From: Pedobacter endophyticus
Lineage (GTDB): Bacteria > Bacteroidota > Bacteroidia > Sphingobacteriales > Sphingobacteriaceae
Length of the DNA stretch: 64,000 nucleotides
Assembly (NCBI RefSeq): GCF_015679185.1
Contig: NZ_CP064939.1
Span: 434,001 to 498,000 of the forward strand
Direction of reading: 5' to 3'
A program made the translations under genes and the position numbers. The notes beneath the pieces are model-generated. The model was not told where the DNA came from and made no database searches. It worked only from the letters and a program-made list of their open reading frames with translations. Positions 17,278-25,682 of the stretch are shown here, one piece after another. Position 1 is the first letter of the stretch. Each line of letters begins with the position of its first letter.

Positions 17278-17949
17278 TTACCAGTTGGCTTTTTCAAGTT
17301 TGTCATTTACGATATATTTTATTTCTCCTGTCCCAATAACTGTCTCACCTTCTCTAAATTCAAACTCCATTCCTTCTGTCAGACAACCCGAAAAATAGTC
17401 TGGTGATAATATTTTAATTTTTGCGTTAACTGTGTCACCAGGAAAAACAGTTTCCTTGTCAATAAAAGTTTGTTGTCCTGATGTCTGCATTTCTATCAAG
17501 TCAAACTTTATTTGTGGTCTGTAACCGCTTTTAGCTGGAGTCTGTCTACCACCTTGTTCTGTTGTCCTATATTTCAGTTGTGCAATAAAGTCAGTCCTTT
17601 TAAATTCCTGTTCATAGAAATTAAGAATATTTTTTAATATATTATCGAAGTTACTTTCATTCCAAAATCTTCCCGAAGTGTCAATGACTTCAACTATTGA
17701 ACTGCCCGCTTCAACCTGCCAAGCATTTTTTCCATTAAACTTCTTTAGTTGTATTTTCTCAATTGTCAATGGTGAGCCGAAATATTCTTTAAGTTCTTTG
17801 TCAAAGTCTGCAATTTTGTACTGGTCTTGTGTCGGCCAGTCGTTCATTGCATTTAAGAAGAGAACCGCGATTTCCTTCAGTTTGTGATCTGTCTGGTCTA
17901 GGTCAACCAAACTCCAAAGTGTCGAATATGTCTCAATTTTGTTGTCCAA
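17278..17949 (-). CDS. Protein with EF-Tu domain III-like C-terminus
   Basis: A 223-aa protein starting at a TTG (17947-17949) preceded by a clear Shine-Dalgarno AGAGGAG about 8 bp away, rare for this phylum. The N-terminal half is an unknown helical domain (about 1-100). Residues 120-220 resemble the C-terminal beta-barrel of translation factor EF-Tu: KSGYRPQIKFD, then VFPGDTV, then EFREGETVIGTGEI, which parallels the EF-Tu segment around FAIREGGRTVG. There is no GTPase domain. It lies in the orphan-immunity-like cluster; a decoy for an EF-Tu-directed toxin is one possible role, unproven. Confidence 0.7.
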   Translation of the reverse strand: MDNKIETYSTLWSLVDLDQTDHKLKEIAVLFLNAMNDWPTQDQYKIADFDKELKEYFGSPLTIEKIQLKKFNGKNAWQVEAGSSIVEVIDTSGRFWNESNFDNILKNILNFYEQEFKRTDFIAQLKYRTTEQGGRQTPAKSGYRPQIKFDLIEMQTSGQQTFIDKETVFPGDTVNAKIKILSPDYFSGCLTEGMEFEFREGETVIGTGEIKYIVNDKLEKANW

Positions 17950-18117
17950 TGTATTCTCCTCTTAAGCCTACCAGTAACTTATATATACCAGGCGTAAACA
18001 TTCTCCAATGCAGCTGTAAGCAGTGGTATTTGCGCCATAAATTTGCTGGTTTTGTATTGCTAATATATTAATTTATAGCTAAGCATATGACTTGTATATC
18101 TTTTTTGTTTTGGGTGC

Positions 18118-18669
18118 TCATATAATCTTCTTTTCAACTGACATACTTATCCAATAAATTCCCATCTGTCCCCTGTTATCCATTACGCCTTTTGGCAACT
18201 GATTTTTAGGACAGCTTAAAATGGAAGTATCTACCCCTTTTACAAATGCAGTTAAGGCTTCAAGTTTATTTTCTGAAAATGGAAGTATCGTGTAGTCCCA
18301 ACTGGAATAGAAAGACAACATCCACTTAAATTCTGAATCGATTTTTCCATCGATTAAATATTGATCTAAAATGGAATATGATTCAGATGCGGTTGCATTG
18401 TCAAGATCTTCAATTCCTGTATAACAACTCGGCTCTACCAGAGCGTACCAATTTAAAAATATCAGCCGCTTTAAGATTTCAAGCTTTATTGTTTCTTCAT
18501 CAATGCGGGAATAGAGTTCAAGATAAGATTTATGGATATTCCGATATTGCTCAAATATTCCTTCCGCGGAAAGTTTTTCGGTTAAAAAGTCCATCGTTCC
18601 ATTTTGAGACTCGGCATAATTCCAAATTTCTACTTCTTTATCGGATAAAAAATCGATTTCTGTTTTCAT
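18118..18669 (-). CDS. Hypothetical immunity-like protein
   Basis: A 183-aa acidic, mostly helical cytoplasmic protein without signal peptide. It has no domain that I can name. The gene ends a tight minus-strand set: the DUF4265 gene upstream is 3 bp away and the 274-aa gene precedes that by 6 bp, so all three are one transcript. Small acidic single-domain products in such sets are typical of immunity proteins for polymorphic or T6SS toxins. That reading rests on context only. Confidence 0.65.
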   Translation of the reverse strand: MKTEIDFLSDKEVEIWNYAESQNGTMDFLTEKLSAEGIFEQYRNIHKSYLELYSRIDEETIKLEILKRLIFLNWYALVEPSCYTGIEDLDNATASESYSILDQYLIDGKIDSEFKWMLSFYSSWDYTILPFSENKLEALTAFVKGVDTSILSCPKNQLPKGVMDNRGQMGIYWISMSVEKKII

Positions 18670-18672
18670 AAT

Positions 18673-19182
18673 TTACTCCAACCCGTGCTTTTTAGATAAA
18701 CAGGACTCTGCATAACCGATAATCCCAGCATTTTGCAGCTCCGTTAGCCTATTCTGTACAGCTGAATAGTCCAGACTACTAGGGACATCAATTACAAAAT
18801 ATCCTTCATTATACTTTTCGCTAGTGCAGCCAAGCGAGTCAAACATTTCTCTAATTTCATTTGTATCAGTGCCAGAATCCAATATTACAACCTGAACAGT
18901 AGAATTACCAGACGCTTCAACTGTGTTCCTGTAGGTTAACCGTTCTTGATCTTCATCAAATTCTGCATAAATAATATCATCAGCCGCGACGTCGGGAGCA
19001 TAAAAGGGAATACTGTCCAATTTGTAAAGGCCTTTTTCTTTATCAATTACTACAGCCCACATTGTCTCGATGGTTTCTTCATCAAGGACATCACTGTGAA
19101 ATTGGAAAAGTATTTTTTCGTATTCTTCTTCTGCCATTTTAAAAGAGGTCAAATATTTATTACTTAATTTAGGGTTCAGCAA
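18673..19182 (-). CDS. DUF4265-like protein
   Basis: A 169-aa acidic protein. The segment LYKLDSIPFYAPDVAADDII, followed by an acidic strand and later VVILDSGTDTNEIREMFDSLG, matches my memory of the DUF4265 family, found next to polymorphic toxin genes and thought to act as immunity proteins. No toxin gene is adjacent. It lies in the middle of a three-gene set with gaps of 6 and 3 bp. Cytoplasmic, no signal peptide. Confidence 0.68.
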   Translation of the reverse strand: MLNPKLSNKYLTSFKMAEEEYEKILFQFHSDVLDEETIETMWAVVIDKEKGLYKLDSIPFYAPDVAADDIIYAEFDEDQERLTYRNTVEASGNSTVQVVILDSGTDTNEIREMFDSLGCTSEKYNEGYFVIDVPSSLDYSAVQNRLTELQNAGIIGYAESCLSKKHGLE

Positions 19183-19188
19183 GTTTGG

Positions 19189-20013
19189 TTAAATGTATCT
19201 ATTGTTCTGCAGCCACGCGATTGCTTTATTTGTTACCAATCCTTCTATATTATCTTTGGTAGCCTCTGGAACATAATCTTGATAATTCTCGCCATAGTCT
19301 AAATCGCCCCACGCCCAGTACAGTAGATAAAAATCGAAAATTGGTTTTTCATAATCAAAAGCCAGACCTGTCGAATACAAAGCTTTTAGATTGCTTTTAA
19401 CATCTATCGATTTAGCCATTTTTTCAATGAAAGTTCTACAGTACCCAACAATTGCTTCTTGTTCTTCTGGCAACACGATAACAAGCTCATTAAATGAAGA
19501 GAGTAGATATTTTTCTGTTTCAAAAAAGTTTGCTGGCTTAGAAATACCTGCTAAGATCAGTAAAGACGGTGTTTCGTAACCAAGCGACAACATTTCAACA
19601 GCCCAGTCGATGGATTGATCGATATCGAAATCTTTAAGATATCGATATGCAAGTATCTTGCTTGTCAAATCACTTGTGCGCATTGGTAGTTGAGCATTCT
19701 GTTTTAATGAATTGTAAAATCGTTCTACGATCCAATCAAGTTCGGCTTGTTCACATGCATATTTGCTAATCTGTCCGTAAGCTGTATATGGTGAAATATT
19801 AAACCCATCTTCGATATCATTATAAAAAACTACTGTATTCCCGAAAACTGCGACAACCCAAAATCCTCCACCCTCAACTCCATATTCTGTTTCGTGCCAT
19901 TTTTGAGGTATAATTTTAATCAGATTCCAGAAATTCAGCAACTCACCGTCAAGTTTTAATTCAACACGTGAAATGCATTCTTTTAATTCTGTTAATGAAA
20001 TCGGTATCCACAT
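19189..20013 (-). CDS. Hypothetical immunity-like protein
   Basis: A 274-aa acidic cytoplasmic protein, first gene of the three-gene set. The N-terminal half has the conserved-looking GGGFWVVAVFGNTVVFYND and EDGFNISPY, seen in a widespread family of small uncharacterised proteins. The C-terminal half is helical (about 110-270) with LTSKILAYRYLKDFDIDQ, somewhat like a helical-repeat segment. It starts at an ATG with an A/T-rich upstream region and no Shine-Dalgarno. The function is unknown; the setting suggests immunity. Confidence 0.65.
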   Translation of the reverse strand: MWIPISLTELKECISRVELKLDGELLNFWNLIKIIPQKWHETEYGVEGGGFWVVAVFGNTVVFYNDIEDGFNISPYTAYGQISKYACEQAELDWIVERFYNSLKQNAQLPMRTSDLTSKILAYRYLKDFDIDQSIDWAVEMLSLGYETPSLLILAGISKPANFFETEKYLLSSFNELVIVLPEEQEAIVGYCRTFIEKMAKSIDVKSNLKALYSTGLAFDYEKPIFDFYLLYWAWGDLDYGENYQDYVPEATKDNIEGLVTNKAIAWLQNNRYI

Positions 20014-20088
20014 TCTAAATGTCGTAAACTATATTGATGCCAATAGTTGCAGAATTGGTGGCATCACCTTTTAAATAATTTATCTCCA

Positions 20089-20352
20089 TTATTTTGATTG
20101 TTCAATTCCATCATAGTCTTCATTAAAAAATTCGCTCAAACTCACGCCAAAACAATTTAAGATGTTGATCAATGTGCCAATTGTGATATTGGTATTACCT
20201 GCCTCATATTTACCGTACTGCGAACGGTTCAGGTTGTTCTCATAGGAAAACTTATCTGGACTAGTATAACCTTTAGATTTGCGGAGGGCTTTTAGTCTTA
20301 AGCCTATTTTCCTCAATTCCTTTTCGCTTGTTAGAAGATTGCCTTTTGCCAT
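20089..20352 (-). CDS. XRE-family HTH transcriptional regulator
   Basis: An 87-aa protein from the ATG at 20352; the longer open frame would begin at a GTG. The lambda-repressor-type HTH spans about residues 12-70 (RLKALRKSKGYTSPDKFSYE, then RSQYGKYEAG and ITIGTLINILNCFGVSLSEFF). It probably binds the inverted ACTCCA/TGGAGT repeats directly upstream (20369-20420) and regulates itself, and perhaps the divergent HEPN gene. It stands between the immunity-like cluster and the HEPN gene. Confidence 0.85.
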   Translation of the reverse strand: MAKGNLLTSEKELRKIGLRLKALRKSKGYTSPDKFSYENNLNRSQYGKYEAGNTNITIGTLINILNCFGVSLSEFFNEDYDGIEQSK

Positions 20353-20368
20353 GAAATAAAGTAACACA

Positions 20369-20420
20369 AATACTCCATTTTAACACACTCCATAAAAAGA
20401 GTATTTTTATTTGGAGTATT
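20369..20420. promoter_or_regulatory. Operator repeats upstream of the XRE regulator
   Basis: AATACTCCA (20369-20377) and TGGAGTATT (20412-20420) form an inverted repeat. Inner half-sites ACTCCAT (20387-20393) and AGAGTAT (20398-20404) repeat the motif. The spacing fits two dimer sites for the adjacent HTH protein. Confidence 0.55.
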
Positions 20421-20499
20421 GCAAATAACTGATTACCTTAGGGTATTGGATAATCGGAATATATAAGATTAAACAACGACAAAATATTAATGGTCTTGC

Positions 20500-20664
20500 G
20501 GTTGCATTTCTGAAGCCGTAGCGCAAGACAGCAGATTACCCAGCCTATTTATTAATATGCTATATTTGCGTATTCCTAAAATAGGTGCGGGACTGCTGTA
20601 CACTCGTGTTACGTAAGGCTTCAGAAACTTTTATGCAACCACGAGATGCAGTTCCGCACCTATT
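20500..20664 (+). promoter_or_regulatory. Structured leader with interleaved long helices upstream of the HEPN gene
   Basis: Arm B AATAGGTGCGGGACTGC (20580-20596) pairs with B' GCAGTTCCGCACCTATT (20648-20664) at 16 of 17 positions, with an inner helix CTCGTG/CACGAG (20603-20608/20640-20645). Arm A GGTTGCATTTCTGAAGCC (20500-20517) pairs with A' at 20617-20640 (six extra bases bulged). The order is A-B-A'-B'. A -7 box TATATTTG lies at 20561-20568, so a transcript starting near 20575 holds B, A' and B' but not A. It could be a leader or a free RNA. Confidence 0.6.
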
Positions 20665-20713
20665 TCTGCATCTCCAAGACTCATTTAAACGCTACTAACT
20701 AAATGAGATCAAT

Positions 20714-21625
20714 ATGGAACCAAAAGTATCACCAGAAGCCGAACACGCTGTCCATTTTAGGGAGTTTATCCATCGGATCGCCCAGAAGTTCGAACCACTC
20801 CAGATCTTCAGCTTTTCGCAGAACAGCTACACTCATAATTCCCAAGGCTGCTTTAATGACAATCAAGGCTATTTTAAATGTGACCATTGCCTATTGGTGG
20901 TTACCGAAACGGCAACCCGAGTTGATTACGAAATGCAGGATTTTGCCAACACCTATTATCAGCATGGAACGATTACGGTGATCTCCCACGGCCGGCAATC
21001 CCTTATCGACGCAGTACAGCAAAATAGCCGCTTTTTTATCGGGGTGCTTACCTATGGAAAACTGCTCTATAGTAATGACGGGCTGTTAGACAGTGATCCA
21101 ATAGCTGCGTTTATCCCCACAATGGCCGCAATAAAGGCGCTTAGACATTATCAACATCGCATACCACTGGCTGACGGATTTCTAATGTGCGCATCCGAAT
21201 GTCTGGAGAAGGAACAGTTCGGGATTTGTGCCTTTATGCTCCATCAGGCTGTAGAACAGACTTGTATCTGTCTTGTGAGGGTTAACATTGCTTACCGCTC
21301 GGAGTTCCATAACCTTTACCGCCTGCTCCGTTTGTGTACTTGCTTTTCCGAACGCCCTTTTCAACTTTTCCTGTCCACTCCCGAAGATGAGCGCTTATTT
21401 GATGTAATGGCAAAAAGTTATTCTGGTTCACGTTATAAAGATGATTTTACGGTTTCCCGGCAGGACGCGGAACGTCTTTATCAACGGGTAGCATCTTTTC
21501 TTTTGTTGGCAAAGGAGATGTGCAACGAGAAAATAGAACTGCTTGCTAAATCGGCATCAGATTATGCGGTCTTAAAAAACGCCGATGATGTACAGATCGA
21601 AAAAATATTACAGACCAATACTTGA
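20714..21625 (+). CDS. NTase-like/HEPN fusion protein
   Basis: A 303-aa protein typical of Bacteroidota mobile elements. Residues about 10-120 look like a degenerate nucleotidyltransferase fold (CDHCLLVV, GTITVISHG, FFIGVLTYGKLLY) without the GS-DxD catalytic residues. Residues about 135-290 form a HEPN domain (ICAFMLHQAVEQTCICLV, then SGSRYKDDF and RLYQRVASFLLLA). HEPN domains are often RNases in toxin-antitoxin or abortive infection systems; in this fusion the role is unknown. It starts at the ATG at 20714 behind a strongly folded leader and is followed 3 bp later by a second gene. Confidence 0.8.
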   Translation: MEPKVSPEAEHAVHFREFIHRIAQKFEPLQIFSFSQNSYTHNSQGCFNDNQGYFKCDHCLLVVTETATRVDYEMQDFANTYYQHGTITVISHGRQSLIDAVQQNSRFFIGVLTYGKLLYSNDGLLDSDPIAAFIPTMAAIKALRHYQHRIPLADGFLMCASECLEKEQFGICAFMLHQAVEQTCICLVRVNIAYRSEFHNLYRLLRLCTCFSERPFQLFLSTPEDERLFDVMAKSYSGSRYKDDFTVSRQDAERLYQRVASFLLLAKEMCNEKIELLAKSASDYAVLKNADDVQIEKILQTNT

Positions 21626-21628
21626 ATT

Positions 21629-22216
21629 ATGAAAAAGCAAACAAAAAAAACATCTGATAACAGGATCGTTTATCTAAACAGTGATGAAATAACAGATCAG
21701 ATAAAAGTGGTACACGATTTTTTCAGTCACTCCTGGTTGCCCAATCATTTGAAGATGCTGAAACGCTGGAGAAACGATGCAGCGCTTGAATCCGAAGAAT
21801 CAAAAAAATGTAGCCCAGACAACCTTGTCTATCATTACGAACTGACCATAAAGCTGATAGAGGCCGCCTGGCTCTTAAAGCGCTACAAGCTTGGCAGACT
21901 TGACTTCGATGACAAACAGGAAAGGGATATCGCAAAATGGTACATCAAAACGGAAAGGAAGAAGCTACGGGACTATCCTGAAAATCTGAGCATTCGGGAG
22001 ATCGTAAAGCCTTCATCTGTACTAAAGAAAATGTTCAAGATCTATAAACTGGACGGCTACAAAAAAATCCTGCACACATGGCTTCACAATGCGCTGAGCA
22101 CCTCCTTCATGGAAGAAAGCCTTTCCAAATCTGAAGTAATTACTGTTTACGAACAATTGGTCAAACTTTTCGAGGCTACGTGGCTGATCAGTCAGCGCAT
22201 TGAGACAAAGGCTTAA
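21629..22216 (+). CDS. Hypothetical protein with internal duplication
   Basis: A 195-aa basic, helical protein 3 bp after the HEPN gene, so translationally linked to it. Two halves look alike: one has LKMLKRWRNDAAL and TIKLIEAAWLLKR, the other YKKILHTWLHNAL and LVKLFEATWLISQR, which points to an ancient duplication of a helical unit of about 60 residues. No known domain. As a constant-looking partner of the HEPN protein it may bind or control it. Confidence 0.75.
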   Translation: MKKQTKKTSDNRIVYLNSDEITDQIKVVHDFFSHSWLPNHLKMLKRWRNDAALESEESKKCSPDNLVYHYELTIKLIEAAWLLKRYKLGRLDFDDKQERDIAKWYIKTERKKLRDYPENLSIREIVKPSSVLKKMFKIYKLDGYKKILHTWLHNALSTSFMEESLSKSEVITVYEQLVKLFEATWLISQRIETKA

Positions 22217-22459
22217 ATTCGTTTTAACACCTTCCGGCCTAAAAAAAATAGCTCGGTTTTCAGCGCATTCAATAACATGTCATACTTTATAGCTGTTAGG
22301 TTTGCTCAACTGTAACATCTAATAATAGATATAAACGAGTATATTCGTTTATAGATATATAGGGAAATAGGATTCACAAGTACAGAAATTTTATGCCATC
22401 CAAAATGCATACCTGACTATACGTATACTTACTCATATAAATGATATAAAAATAATTAA

Positions 22460-23329
22460 ATGGGAACTTGGGGAACTTCAATAAAAGACAACGACGCATT
22501 TGCTGACATATATAGTGAATTTTTTGACCAATATAATAAAGGTGCAGAGCCACATGTTATTTCAGAAAAAATAATCAATGACAATTGGGAAATACTGGAA
22601 ATCGAAGAAGAGAAAAACAGCCTTTGGTTTGCCCTTGGTCTTGCGCTTTGGGAAACTAATTCTCTCAATCCCCAGATATTAAATAAAATTGAAAAAATAA
22701 TTGAAAGTGGCGAAGAGTTGAAAATCTGGCTTGATCTTGGCGCAAGCGCAGTAGACATTAAGAAACGCAGAATTTCATTAGAAAAATTTATAGACAAATT
22801 AAGAACAAACAGGCTTAAGCCAAAGCCTCGTAAAAAAGCTAAGTTAAAAACCCCAGTATTTTCTACTGGTGACTGTATAAGCTTCAAACTGGACAATGGA
22901 AATTTCGGAGCTGCAATAGTCTTGGCTTCGGATCAAAATCCTGAAACAGCTTACAATTTAGTTGCTACAACGAGAGTGAATAGTTCAACAAAGCCAACTT
23001 TGGATGACATTAGAAATTCTGAAGTATTAGTTCTCAATTTTGCCAGCTGGGAAGATAAAGTTGAGGTGACTTGGTACATGCCAGACTTGTATTTCAAAAA
23101 TTATTCAATGCTATATGAAGTAATTGGACAAATCGATATTGATTTTGAATATGATGTGAAAAACTGGAGTGGAAAGGGATACCACTTCAAGCCAACATTT
23201 ACATCTGGATGGAACATGAATGAAATGATGGACAAACAGTTGAAATCTGAAAAAACAAAACCACAACCATTAAAATCCTTATACGTCAAAAAACTAATTA
23301 AAAAGGACAAATTCTGGACATTGTGGTAA
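22460..23329 (+). CDS. DUF4259/Imm26-like protein
   Basis: A 289-aa protein. The N-terminus MGTWGTSIKDNDAFADI is the hallmark of DUF4259-type proteins. Residues about 135-235 (STGDCISFKLDNGNFGAAIVL) resemble Imm26-like immunity domains, in which a beta-barrel begins with a G-D-x-hydrophobic-L-x-N-G pattern. Both parts are linked to toxin immunity in other genomes. It is cytoplasmic and stands alone, 240 bp past the HEPN operon and convergent with the mobilization genes. Confidence 0.65.
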   Translation: MGTWGTSIKDNDAFADIYSEFFDQYNKGAEPHVISEKIINDNWEILEIEEEKNSLWFALGLALWETNSLNPQILNKIEKIIESGEELKIWLDLGASAVDIKKRRISLEKFIDKLRTNRLKPKPRKKAKLKTPVFSTGDCISFKLDNGNFGAAIVLASDQNPETAYNLVATTRVNSSTKPTLDDIRNSEVLVLNFASWEDKVEVTWYMPDLYFKNYSMLYEVIGQIDIDFEYDVKNWSGKGYHFKPTFTSGWNMNEMMDKQLKSEKTKPQPLKSLYVKKLIKKDKFWTLW

Positions 23330-23531
23330 GGGGTTTTGACAAAAGTTGAATTCAGTAATAGCATTCACAGCGATTACATCAAGGCGTAGGATCAAATAGA
23401 ATTATCCCGACCAACGGAACAAACGGCAGGAAACGGCCAAACCTTTTCCGTAGACACCAGAGCAAAAACAGCGGGGCTGTGTGGGCTGGCCGTTTTTGCA
23501 GGCCGCAAATGCGCAGGGGGAAAATCTGAGA

Positions 23532-24515
23532 CTACCGCCCAAGGCCTTGATTTTGTTGCATCTGTCGCTTCCGCCTTTTCCGTGCTGCAAGCTCCACTGG
23601 ATTTACATCTGGCTCGATAGACTGCACTGGTTCCAGCATTGCCTCGATAAACCCACTTATCGATTGGCCTGTTACCAAGACCATATCCGCAACCGAGTGA
23701 AAAAGCCCATCTGCTACATCCCGTGCCAGTTCATTAACATGCTTTAAATTATGTTGCTGATTTGTTGACATTGCAAGAATATCCATCTGTTCCTTCTGTG
23801 CGATACTGCCATTCTTCTGTACGTTGGCATGCGCAAAAGTCTCCTTTAGCCCCCTGTCAAAACCAAAGAGCCTATCAAAGATGCTCTCTCCCGATTGCTT
23901 GAACGCCACACGGTTGAACTGCCCCAGTTTTTTGGAATGTGCCTGGTTCTTGCCCTTTGAATTGTTCATCGGGCTTAGCTTGATTTTGTTGCTGGCATCC
24001 TTTCGGCTTACGATAATCTGAACGTGCATTTGTCGTCCTTCTTTTCGATCGCCCTTTTGCTTTATTCCATTTTTTACTTCTTTGTCTGTGTACTTGTAGT
24101 AACGATAGTTTTCAACCTTGCCAAACCATAAAAGATCGGTATTGGTATGGATACTTGGTCTTTTAAAATTCTTAGCGTATTCGTCCATAGCATTCACCGC
24201 AAATTCTTTGAGTTTCTCTTTTGCACCACTCTCTTCATATTGTTTAAAAAGATGTTCCAGCTCCTTTTGGCTTGGACTGATATTAATCAGGAAAAACTTA
24301 TTGTCATCACGGCCAAGCTTTGCAATATTATTATCGATTTTTACCCGGACTTCCTGTCTCCTAACATCGTTTCTAACACCATTGAACCAGTTTTCGTAAT
24401 CCGATATGGAATTTTTCCCATTCTTTAGATCATTCTCCTTTTCCAAATAATTGACCAAAGCTCCACTACTGCCTTTGTTATTCCCCGTTTCGGATGCCGT
24501 GATATTGATATACAT
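23532..24515 (-). CDS. MobB-type relaxase (DUF5712 family)
   Basis: A 327-aa mobilization protein. It opens MYINITASETGNNKGSSGAL, typical of the DUF5712 relaxase-like family of Bacteroidota elements, with WFGKVENYRYY and HVQIIVSRKD further on, the likely active-site region with a metal-binding histidine. It would nick the origin of transfer and stay bound to the DNA strand. The start lies 3 bp after the BfmA-like stop, so the two are one operon. No type IV secretion genes are near, so transfer would depend on a helper element. Confidence 0.85.
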   Translation of the reverse strand: MYINITASETGNNKGSSGALVNYLEKENDLKNGKNSISDYENWFNGVRNDVRRQEVRVKIDNNIAKLGRDDNKFFLINISPSQKELEHLFKQYEESGAKEKLKEFAVNAMDEYAKNFKRPSIHTNTDLLWFGKVENYRYYKYTDKEVKNGIKQKGDRKEGRQMHVQIIVSRKDASNKIKLSPMNNSKGKNQAHSKKLGQFNRVAFKQSGESIFDRLFGFDRGLKETFAHANVQKNGSIAQKEQMDILAMSTNQQHNLKHVNELARDVADGLFHSVADMVLVTGQSISGFIEAMLEPVQSIEPDVNPVELAARKRRKRQMQQNQGLGR

Positions 24516-24518
24516 AGG

Positions 24519-25073
24519 CTAAATATTTTCAAGGGATTTTCTGACATGGCTTTGCAATTCCTCCTTTTTGGCGGCAGATACTGGCCATCCTAACGATTCT
24601 CTTTGATTGATGTAATAGTTCAGTATTTCTCTAAAACTAGATTTTAGTTTACTTTTTTCATTGTAGTATTGGTGCGTTCTGGCAATTTCTTTTTCCAATT
24701 GTGCCATGCGGTTATAAATTCCGTCACTTTTCTTTTCCTCTCTCTGTAGATGCTGCCAGATTATTTTGAAATATTCCGTATGCTCTTTTGCTATAATGAT
24801 GAGTCCATTACTATCGGTAAACATTGGTAGCAGAAAATCTTTCTCCTGTTTTTTAAAAAAGGAAATTATTCTATTTACTCCGTTAACAAGCTCTTTTTTA
24901 AGTAGCTCATCATTGAAATCGACGGGATCTTTTTTTGTACCATAAAAATAATTTACCATCTGTATAACCACCAGTTTTTTTGTTCTCCCCAGTTTCAGCG
25001 AAATTTTTTCCAGTTTTTCGTCCGTTGCTTTTGGGTATCGCACAGACTTGATATTGATATCTTCCATTACCAT
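24519..25073 (-). CDS. BfmA/BtgA-family mobilization protein
   Basis: A 184-aa protein with an N-terminal DNA-binding segment (KSVRYPKATDEKLEKISLKL then GRTKKLVVIQMVNYF) typical of BfmA/BtgA accessory proteins, which bind oriT and help the relaxase. The C-terminal half is a long helix, possibly coiled coil (about 120-160). The start is ATG; a second ATG two codons later is equally possible. It lies 4 bp after the winged-helix gene and 3 bp before the relaxase. Confidence 0.85.
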   Translation of the reverse strand: MVMEDINIKSVRYPKATDEKLEKISLKLGRTKKLVVIQMVNYFYGTKKDPVDFNDELLKKELVNGVNRIISFFKKQEKDFLLPMFTDSNGLIIIAKEHTEYFKIIWQHLQREEKKSDGIYNRMAQLEKEIARTHQYYNEKSKLKSSFREILNYYINQRESLGWPVSAAKKEELQSHVRKSLENI

Positions 25074-25077
25074 ATCC

Positions 25078-25395
25078 TTAAAAGTTTTTCTCCAATTCTA
25101 TATTAAGTTTCACTTCACTTCCCAGCTTTGGATGCCACGAGGGTTTATATTTAATAAAACCGCTTTCCTTCAATTCCCTGATATTTTTGTGGTATGTAGA
25201 AACAGACTTTATCCTTGAAAATCGCATAAGCTTTTTTCTGCTTACATTAAATGGGAGCGTTATATCCTGATAATTGCAACACTGAACCAATGCAATTAAT
25301 ATGCTTAAATGCGTTGGAAAAAAATGTGGCTGTTGTGACGCCTGCTCAAAGTATCTACGCAATCCTTTGTGGTAAAAATTTTCATCTTTATTCAT
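25078..25395 (-). CDS. Winged-helix regulator-like protein of the mob operon
   Basis: A 105-aa protein with LSILIALVQCCNYQDITLPF, then VSRKKLMRFSRIKSVSTYHK and IRELKESGFIKYKPS, the outline of a winged-helix domain like those of replication or transcription regulators in Bacteroidota mobilizable elements. It is placed second in the mob operon, 1 bp after the excisionase-like gene. It may control the mob genes or act at oriT. Confidence 0.7.
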   Translation of the reverse strand: MNKDENFYHKGLRRYFEQASQQPHFFPTHLSILIALVQCCNYQDITLPFNVSRKKLMRFSRIKSVSTYHKNIRELKESGFIKYKPSWHPKLGSEVKLNIELEKNF

Positions 25396-25396
25396 T

Positions 25397-25657
25397 TTAT
25401 TTCCCCTCCATCATCTTTTCAATTTTTTCCCTACTGTAAAACATAGTTCCCCCGACCTTACGAAATGGCAAATTGCCATTGATACGCAGGTTCTGTAATG
25501 TTCCAGGTGAAATATTTAGCATTTTCCTTACCTCAGAACTCCTCAACCATGATTTATTTGAGGCGCCACTATTAGTTTTCAAAATATTTTTCATTTCATT
25601 TAGCATTTCTGTCTTGAACTGCTGTAAGTCGTCCATTGTAATGATGTCCATCTTCAT
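25397..25657 (-). CDS. Excisionase-like HTH protein
   Basis: An 86-aa protein with a MerR/Xis-type helix-turn-helix in its C-terminal half: WLRSSEVRKMLNISPGTLQ, then RINGNLPFRKVGGTMFYSRE. Such HTH_17 proteins of mobile elements bend DNA for excision or regulate transfer genes. It is the first gene of the mob operon and lies directly downstream of the palindrome-rich 25658-26061 region, which it may bind. Confidence 0.85.
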   Translation of the reverse strand: MKMDIITMDDLQQFKTEMLNEMKNILKTNSGASNKSWLRSSEVRKMLNISPGTLQNLRINGNLPFRKVGGTMFYSREKIEKMMEGK

Positions 25658-25682
25658 AATTTACTCCTGTCGTGCTGATATA

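Noticed and set aside
20703..20981. Plus-strand ORF starting 11 bp before the HEPN gene
   Set aside because: It overlaps the HEPN gene in another frame and reads as a Ser/Arg/His-rich shadow.
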